Source of the DNA: Lachnospiraceae bacterium | Lineage (GTDB): Bacteria; Bacillota; Clostridia; Lachnospirales; Lachnospiraceae | Direction of reading: 5' to 3' | Length of the DNA: 64,000 bases | NCBI GenBank assembly: GCA_030526195.1 | Contig: JAUNDG010000001.1 | Coordinates: 214,987 to 278,986, forward strand | Shown here: piece by piece, positions 58,992-64,000 of the stretch | Layout: each line of letters starts with the position of its first letter | Numbering within the stretch: position 1 is the first letter of the stretch | Program-made: the position numbers and the translations under genes | Notes under the pieces: generated by a model | The model's database searches: none | What the model saw: only the letters and a program-made list of their open reading frames with translations | What the model was told of the DNA's origin: nothing

Positions 58992-61985
58992 ATGAAAAAT
59001 ATCCTGGAATTAATGGAAGAAAATGCCGTCACCTACGCCGACCGGTATGTCCTGGCTGACGAAAATGTACCCAAGGGCATGACCTACAGGCAGGTGTATA
59101 CCCTGGCCGGCCGTGTGTATGCCTATCTGAAGGCCGCCGGCATCGGCAAGGAAGACTTTGTCATGCTGTGCCTGCCCCGCGGCGTTCAGTTTGTGGTGGC
59201 TGTGGCCGGTGTGCTGAGAGCCGGTGCCGCTTATGTCATTGTGGAGGATACCTACGCACCGGAGCGCATCGCCTACATCAAGGCGGACTGCGGCTGCAAG
59301 CTGGTCATCGATGAAGCCGTCTGGAGTGAGATCCAGACCTGTCAGCCCCTGGAAGGCTATGAACCCTATGACGAGCATGCCGCCTGCTTTGCGGTCTACA
59401 CCTCCGGCTCCACCGGCAATCCCAAGGGCGTGCTGCATGAATACGGCAATGTGGGCCGGATCCTGGCCTCCATAGAGGCAAATGACGGAGAAAAACCGAT
59501 CCTCACAGAAGATATGCGTTTCGGCCTGGCGGCCCCGCTTAACTTTGTGGCCAGCTCCGTTATCATGTTGGCCTGTCTGGCCAACGGGCTTTATCTCAAT
59601 GTGGTGTCCTATGCGGTGGTGAAGAATCCCATGCTGCTGGTGATGCTGCTGATGAAAAATAAGATCAACACCGTGTTCCTGACGCCTTCTTATGTGCGGA
59701 AAATGACCAAGAAGCCGCCCATGCTCAGATCCTGCATCGTCGGTTCCGAGCCGGCGGACGGCATCTTCCTGGAGGGTCTGGATATCCACAACGCCTACAC
59801 CATGAGTGAGGCCGGCTTCCTGGTGGCTCATTTTTATCTGGATAAACGCTACGACGCCACCCCCGCCGGCAAGCCCTCCTTTGACCTTAAACTGCAGCTG
59901 CTGGATGAAGAAGGCCGTGAGGTGCCGCCGGGAGAAGAGGGCGAGATCTGCTTTGACAATCCCTTTGTCCGGGGTTACATCAATCTGCCGGAGCAGACCG
60001 CCGAGGTCTTCAAGGATGGCCTGTATCACACCGGCGATCTGGGGCGTTTTGACGAAAATGGGCGTCTTGTCGTCTGCGGGCGTCTTAATGACATGGTCAA
60101 GATCAACGGCAACCGGGTGGAGCCCGGTGAGATCGAAGGCGTCGCCCGCAAGGTGCTGGGCGTTGACTGGGCCGCTGCCCGGATCTTCGATGACGGCCGA
60201 AAGACCTTCATCTGTGTGTATTATCTCGACAACATCAAGGTGGATGAGGACAAGGTCCGTAAGGAAATGGAGCAGTATCTGCCCTATTACATGATTCCGT
60301 CCTTCTTCATGCACATCGATAAGATCCCGGTGAAGCAGACCGGGAAAATGGATCGGCGGGCTCTGCCGGCGCCGTCCTTCGACGATTATCTGCTGGATTA
60401 CGAAGCCCCCACCAACGAGGTGGAAGAGGCGCTGTGCCACGGTTTTGAAAAGGTGCTGGAGATCGAGAAGATCGGCATCAACGATGATTTCTATCAGCTG
60501 GGCGGCGATTCCATGGCTACCATTGAGCTGATCACCTGCGCCGAGCTGCCGGGGCTCACCGCGACAGACATTTTCAAAGGCCGCACACCGAAGGTCATCG
60601 CCGCGCTTTACACCGAGCACGGGGCTGATACGGAGGATGCGGATGCCATCAACGAGGAAGCGCTGAAGACAGCCCATCCGCTGACGACCGAGCAGATCTA
60701 TATGGTGGACTATCAGTTCTACACACCGGATTCCACCATGTACAACCTCTACAACATGCTCAAGATCGACAAATCGATCATCGATATGAGCCGTCTGACA
60801 GAGGCGGCCAACAAGGCCCTCCGCCAGCATCCGGCCCTGTCCACAGTGTTCTATTTTGACGAAAATGGGGATATTCGGCAGCGCTATGTGCCGGAGTGTT
60901 TTGAAGAGGTGACCCTGGAAAAGGTATCCGAGGCCGAGCTTGAGGAGATCAAGAAGACCCTGGTGAAGCCCTTCCGGATCTTCAAGTCACGGCTCTATCG
61001 CCTGCGCATTTTCGAAACGGAGACAGCGGGCTATCTCTTTATGGATGTGCATCATACCGTCTTTGACGGCACCTCCTCCAAGGTCTTCTTCGGCAATCTG
61101 CTGAAAGCCTATGCTGAGGCGGATATGGACAAGGACTACTATTATTACATGCTGGATAAGCGCGAGCGCCAGCAGAACTCCGATTTCTATCAGGAGTGCC
61201 ATGACTATTTCACCGGCCGCTACGATAACGTGGACTGGGTGCGTCACCTGACGGTGGACCACGAGGTGCGGGAGAATACCATTGATAATATCGTGGTGCA
61301 GCTCCCCATTTCCGGTGAGGAACTGGATCGGTTTGAGGACCGCTATAAGATCACCCGGAACGGTTTCTTTATCACGGCGGCAGCTATTGCCACGGCGATC
61401 ATGGAACAGAAGAGCAACATCATGATGTCCTGGATCCACAATGGCCGCGACAGCATGGCGGAGCTTTCCTCTGTCGGGCTTCTCTACCGTGATCTTCCGG
61501 TGGGCATTCAGCTGACACAGAAGACCACCATGGCCGATCTTTTCGCCGATGTGGCGGAACAGATCAACGGCGGTATTCTCCACAGCTGTTATCCCTATGT
61601 TGAAAATGGGTCCAGCGTCGTGCTGGGGGATGTGGCCTGCGTCCTCTATCAGGATGACCTGCGGAGCCTCGACGACATGCCGGGCCTTCTGGGTGAGGTG
61701 GAACTGCCGGATGAAAAGGCGGCATCTCAGGCCGTTATGGATGTTGAGATCCTGAACACCGAGGATGGCCTCATGATGGCCGCGCACTATGCCGCCAGCC
61801 GCTATAATCCGGAGACTATGGAACGGTATCGCCGGACCTTCTGCGCCACCATTGATGCTTTGCTTGAGCATCTGGAGGATGATGATGTTATCATCCGGGA
61901 ACTGGCCAGAGACATTTCCCACAATGCCGGTGAAGGCGGGTTCCTGAGTCGGAACTGGTGGCTCACCTGGATGCGGAAGAAGTAA
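58992..61985 (+). CDS. Single-module NRPS: adenylation-PCP-condensation
   Basis: A 997-aa protein in the order A-PCP-C. The adenylation domain (about 1-465) has FAVYTSGSTGNPKGVLHE (A3), YTMSEAG (A5 region), YHTGDLGRF (A7), GRLNDMVKINGNRVEPGEIE (A8) and KQTGKMDRRALP (A10 Lys). The carrier domain has YQLGGDSMATIEL with the phosphopantetheine Ser (about 507). The C-terminal condensation-like domain (about 550-960) has MDVHHTVFDGTSS (HHxxxDG). The A4 stretch reads LNFVASSV where amino-acid-activating domains usually have Asp (FDAS), so an alpha-amino acid substrate is doubtful. No thioesterase or phosphopantetheinyl transferase is nearby. Product unknown. Confidence 0.9.
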   Translation: MKNILELMEENAVTYADRYVLADENVPKGMTYRQVYTLAGRVYAYLKAAGIGKEDFVMLCLPRGVQFVVAVAGVLRAGAAYVIVEDTYAPERIAYIKADCGCKLVIDEAVWSEIQTCQPLEGYEPYDEHAACFAVYTSGSTGNPKGVLHEYGNVGRILASIEANDGEKPILTEDMRFGLAAPLNFVASSVIMLACLANGLYLNVVSYAVVKNPMLLVMLLMKNKINTVFLTPSYVRKMTKKPPMLRSCIVGSEPADGIFLEGLDIHNAYTMSEAGFLVAHFYLDKRYDATPAGKPSFDLKLQLLDEEGREVPPGEEGEICFDNPFVRGYINLPEQTAEVFKDGLYHTGDLGRFDENGRLVVCGRLNDMVKINGNRVEPGEIEGVARKVLGVDWAAARIFDDGRKTFICVYYLDNIKVDEDKVRKEMEQYLPYYMIPSFFMHIDKIPVKQTGKMDRRALPAPSFDDYLLDYEAPTNEVEEALCHGFEKVLEIEKIGINDDFYQLGGDSMATIELITCAELPGLTATDIFKGRTPKVIAALYTEHGADTEDADAINEEALKTAHPLTTEQIYMVDYQFYTPDSTMYNLYNMLKIDKSIIDMSRLTEAANKALRQHPALSTVFYFDENGDIRQRYVPECFEEVTLEKVSEAELEEIKKTLVKPFRIFKSRLYRLRIFETETAGYLFMDVHHTVFDGTSSKVFFGNLLKAYAEADMDKDYYYYMLDKRERQQNSDFYQECHDYFTGRYDNVDWVRHLTVDHEVRENTIDNIVVQLPISGEELDRFEDRYKITRNGFFITAAAIATAIMEQKSNIMMSWIHNGRDSMAELSSVGLLYRDLPVGIQLTQKTTMADLFADVAEQINGGILHSCYPYVENGSSVVLGDVACVLYQDDLRSLDDMPGLLGEVELPDEKAASQAVMDVEILNTEDGLMMAAHYAASRYNPETMERYRRTFCATIDALLEHLEDDDVIIRELARDISHNAGEGGFLSRNWWLTWMRKK

Positions 61986-62000
61986 TAAGAAAAAGAATGA

Positions 62001-62037
62001 AAAAAGGACCCCCGCACAGTGTGCAGAGGTCCTTTTG
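62001..62037. terminator. Bidirectional terminator between NRPS (+) and xpt (-)
   Basis: AAAAGGACC (62002-62010) and GGTCCTTTT (62028-62036) pair perfectly, with an inner GCAC/GTGC stem. A-rich and T-rich flanks let it work in both directions for the converging genes. Confidence 0.9.
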
Positions 62038-62067
62038 TATTGCCTGTGAAAATCGGCGGAATGGAAA

Positions 62068-62649
62068 TCAATAATCCAGTTCGCGGAATGTGAGGCTGTC
62101 GTCAGTCATTTCCTCAATGATGGCCAGAGACTTTAAGTCGATGCCCATATCGCGGATCTTCTGACCGCCATCCTGGAAGCCCTTTTCGATAACGATGCCC
62201 ACACCTTCCAGTGTAGCGCCGGACTTCTGAATGATATCGATGAGGCCCAGAGCGGCACAGCCGTTGGCCATGAAGTCATCGATGACAAGCACGTGATCAT
62301 CCGGGCCCAGGAAACGTTTGGACAGGATGACATCGTATGTCTTTTTATGTGTATAGGAAACAATCTTTGTTGAAAGCATTTCGCCGTCAATATTCAGTGA
62401 CTGAGACTTTTTGGCGAAAACAACGGGGACGTTGAAATACTGGGCGGCCAGACAGGCAACGCCGATACCTGAAGCTTCGATTGTCAGGATCTTATTGACC
62501 GGCTTGTGACCGAACAGACGATGGAATTCCTTGCCGATTTCATTGATAAACGGAATGTCCATCTGGTGATTCAGGAAGCTGTCCACCTTAAGGATATGAC
62601 CGGGTCTTACCTGGCCATCTTTCAAAATGCGCTCTTCAAGTGCTTTCAT
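62068..62649 (-). CDS. xpt: Xanthine phosphoribosyltransferase
   Basis: A 193-aa purine-salvage enzyme making XMP from xanthine and PRPP. The PRPP motif is VLVIDDFMANGCAALGL (about residues 125-141). Other markers are VDSFLNHQMDIPFINEIGKE, ILTIEASGIGVACLAAQ and VPVVFAKKSQSLN, all typical of Xpt. The start at 62649 was chosen because GGAGGG lies 5-6 nt upstream; the frame also has ATG 62661. A - strand promoter sits at 62692-62720. No guanine riboswitch is seen, although xpt genes in Bacillota often have one. Confidence 0.95.
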   Translation of the reverse strand: MKALEERILKDGQVRPGHILKVDSFLNHQMDIPFINEIGKEFHRLFGHKPVNKILTIEASGIGVACLAAQYFNVPVVFAKKSQSLNIDGEMLSTKIVSYTHKKTYDVILSKRFLGPDDHVLVIDDFMANGCAALGLIDIIQKSGATLEGVGIVIEKGFQDGGQKIRDMGIDLKSLAIIEEMTDDSLTFRELDY

Positions 62650-62691
62650 GATTCCCTCCAAGTATAGTAAACGAAATTCAAAGACGCCTTT

Positions 62692-62720
62692 ATGATAACG
62701 TAAAATAGTTAAATTGACAA
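62692..62720 (-). promoter_or_regulatory. Promoter of xpt
   Basis: On the - strand: -35 TTGTCA (62720-62715), 17-bp spacer, -10 TATCAT (62697-62692). The leader is only about 36 nt, too short for a purine riboswitch. Confidence 0.75.
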
Positions 62721-62869
62721 CAATACAAAGACTGAAAAAATGTGTTTTCTCGCATGCAGTTTTTTGGCTTTTTCATACATCGATTTTACAAAGAATGAGG
62801 AAAATCACACGAAATTTTGACAAAAACAGCCTCTGTTTGGGCAATGTCGCCGAAAATGGGATTGTTTTA

Positions 62870-62898
62870 TTGACATATTTATCAATCGCTCCTAATAT
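62870..62898 (+). promoter_or_regulatory. Promoter of the HPr-like gene
   Basis: Perfect TTGACA (62870-62875), 17-bp spacer and TAATAT (62893-62898). The transcript would start near 62905, giving a leader of about 178 nt before the ATG at 63083. Confidence 0.85.
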
Positions 62899-62904
62899 AG
62901 GTGC

Positions 62905-63082
62905 AATCAATCGGTTGCGGTCTGTGATACCACGATGCAGACCGATACGGCGCCTGTGAATTGAGTCATGTCAATGGCTGAAGCCTATGGTCTGTGAATG
63001 ACAGCCTTACGCTGTCGGGTGCTTTTGGCCATCTGTGAGGTGATGGCGAGAATGCGATCGATTGGGTTCGCAAGGAGGTATT
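62905..63082 (+). promoter_or_regulatory. Long structured 5' leader of the HPr-like gene
   Basis: The leader contains CGGTCTG/CAGACCG (7 bp, about 62918-62945) and GACAGC/GCTGTC (6 bp, about 63000-63018) stems and ends in an AAGGAGG ribosome site at 63071-63077. I cannot match it to a named RNA class. It may be a riboswitch or protein-bound leader. Confidence 0.45.
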
Positions 63083-63304
63083 ATGAGCGAATATAAGATC
63101 AAGTTGACAAAGGAATCTGTTTTCCAGTTTGTCAGAGAAGCAGAAAAGTGCGACTGTGATGTGGACCTGTGTTACGATCGTCTGGTTATCGATGCTAAAT
63201 CTATTCTCGGTGTCTTAAGCATGGACCTTACCAGAGTGATGACCGTCAGATTCGCCGATGATGCTGACCATTCCAAGCACATCGCCGCCTACGCCGTCAA
63301 CTGA
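63083..63304 (+). CDS. HPr-like protein lacking the phospho-acceptor His15
   Basis: A 73-aa protein with the HPr fold pattern. The region around HPr-Ser46 is kept (VIDAKSILGVLSMDLTR), but the N-terminal active loop GLHARPA is absent; instead it reads TKESVFQFVREAEK. It therefore cannot carry PEP-derived phosphate in a PTS, yet could still be a target or partner of HPr kinase or of a catabolite regulator. Such His-less HPr proteins are widespread in Lachnospiraceae-like genomes. The start has AAGGAGG 5-6 nt upstream; a terminator follows. Confidence 0.82.
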   Translation: MSEYKIKLTKESVFQFVREAEKCDCDVDLCYDRLVIDAKSILGVLSMDLTRVMTVRFADDADHSKHIAAYAVN

Positions 63305-63339
63305 AACAAAACACATAACTGAATACGATAAGCATGCCA

Positions 63340-63385
63340 CGCGTGATGAGAAGCTTAAAAGCCGCTTCTTATCACGCGCTTTTTT
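63340..63385 (+). terminator. Strong terminator after the HPr-like gene
   Basis: A 15-bp stem (63340-63354 with 63364-63378, one T-G pair) capped by a 9-nt loop and followed by CTTTTTT. Confidence 0.93.
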
Positions 63386-63494
63386 GTCTATCCCGCCGGC
63401 CGGCCCGGTTTGTCGAGGGCTTTGTCGGCGTGGGCGACGAGCCGGCCGCAAGGGGGAATTGAGGTTTCCGGCATCTCCGTGTAATATAGAAGAC

Positions 63495-64000
63495 ATGGAA
63501 AAACCGATCGTCAGGATTTCGGTCAGAAATCTGGTGGAATTTATTTTAAGAAGCGGCGATCTCGATTCCCGGTCAGGGGGGCTTCCGGATGCGGAGCTGA
63601 TGCTGGCGGGGACCCGGGTGCATCGCAAAATACAGGGGAGCCGTCCCGCCGGTTACGAGGCGGAGGTGCCCCTTGTTTGCGATACCGTTTTTGAGGATAT
63701 GACCATCCGCGTTGAAGGGCGGGCTGACGGTCTTTATCGGGAAAATGAAGCGTTCGTCGTGGAGGAGATCAAGGGTGTTCTCCGGGATGTGGATGCCATG
63801 GAAAATGCGGTGCCGGTGCACGAGGCCCAGGCCAAATGCTACGCCGCCATGCTGTACCGGACCGAGAAGCTGCCGGAAGCCTTTCTGTCATATGTGACAG
63901 AGGATCGCTTAAAGTTGACGGCAGGAGCAAGTGCATCGGCAGAAGCGGCGGCGTCGACATCTTCAGGCAATGCGACAACAGCAGACACAGAAGACACAGA
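63495..64000 (+). CDS. N-terminal PD-(D/E)XK nuclease domain of a DinG/XPD-like helicase (3' end beyond window)
   Basis: An open frame from ATG 63495 runs off the window. It begins MEKPIVRISVRNLVEFIL, then shows AGTRVHRKIQG, AEVPLVCDTVFED, and the nuclease core VEGRADGLY (Asp), VVEEIKGVLRD (E-x-K) and VHEAQAKCYAAMLY (Q-x-x-x-Y of RecB/Cas4-like nucleases). This N-terminal module typically precedes a DEAD_2/DinG-type helicase in Clostridia; that part is outside the window and so inferred. It ends in an Ala/Ser/Thr-rich insertion (about residues 140-168) that is not usual for the family. Confidence 0.78.
   Translation, partial: MEKPIVRISVRNLVEFILRSGDLDSRSGGLPDAELMLAGTRVHRKIQGSRPAGYEAEVPLVCDTVFEDMTIRVEGRADGLYRENEAFVVEEIKGVLRDVDAMENAVPVHEAQAKCYAAMLYRTEKLPEAFLSYVTEDRLKLTAGASASAEAAASTSSGNATTADTEDT

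Noticed and set aside
59010-60830. 606-aa - strand open frame opposite the NRPS
   Set aside because: Antisense shadow of the adenylation and carrier domains; no ribosome site or recognisable motif.
62660-63080. Guanine/purine riboswitch expected upstream of xpt
   Set aside because: Aptamer core sequences were not found on the - strand and the promoter leaves too short a leader.

Overview
The window looks like a chromosome segment of a Gram-positive anaerobe of the class Clostridia (Bacillota), probably a gut or oral species related to Lachnospiraceae or Eubacteriales. The reasons are sortase-anchored SpaA-type surface proteins, PF04122 (CWB2) cell-wall-binding repeats, an ECF transporter, a YtrA-type GntR/ABC cassette, the HPr-like protein and the start of a PD-(D/E)XK/DinG-like helicase. 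Base composition is moderately GC-rich. Almost all genes are on the + strand; I support three on the - strand. I saw no rRNA, tRNA or CRISPR array.

Layout. 1-5.3 kb: a sortase/pilus-type locus (truncated LPXTG protein, class C sortase, small SpaA protein, large ricin-lectin-like adhesin). 5.4-11.2 kb: M20 peptidase, DEAD-box helicase, CLC transporter and RlmI-type methyltransferase. 11.4-13.5 kb: a visibly AT-richer trio (Sel1/TPR-like, J-domain-like and HIRAN proteins). 13.6-18.5 kb: acetyltransferase, Bcp peroxiredoxin, GntR/ABC cassette and MATE exporter, with hairpin repeats around the MATE gene. 19.1-23.5 kb: a complete pstSCAB-phoU phosphate operon. 23.6-30 kb: HAD phosphatase, small membrane protein, Na+/H+ antiporter, threonine aldolase, second MATE exporter and a TIM-barrel isomerase.

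30.2-55 kb is the most striking part. A cobalamin-type riboswitch plus terminator precedes a 2156-aa wall protein with repeated transcobalamin-like (DUF4430) segments. Closely spaced or overlapping genes follow: a DUF4430 lipoprotein, EcfT, a fused double EcfA ATPase, a B12-type S component, a membrane-anchored DUF4430 protein, an alpha/alpha-toroid protein resembling the other half of human transcobalamin/intrinsic factor, a MoxR-DUF58-transglutaminase-fold triad whose transglutaminase lacks Cys and His, and a 1902-aa wall protein with a beta-propeller-like region. I read this as a cell-surface corrinoid capture and relay system feeding an ECF transporter. The domain calls are by eye and the function is inferred.

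55-62 kb: D-2-hydroxyacid dehydrogenase, aminotransferase, NYN-LOTUS protein and an orphan A-PCP-C NRPS. 62-64 kb: xpt (- strand), a His15-less HPr-like protein with its own promoter and a structured leader, and the truncated PD-(D/E)XK/helicase gene. Across the whole window the 7-mer GAAAATG/CATTTTC is strongly over-represented on both strands and in several reading frames. That suggests a Chi-like or other genome-architecture motif.
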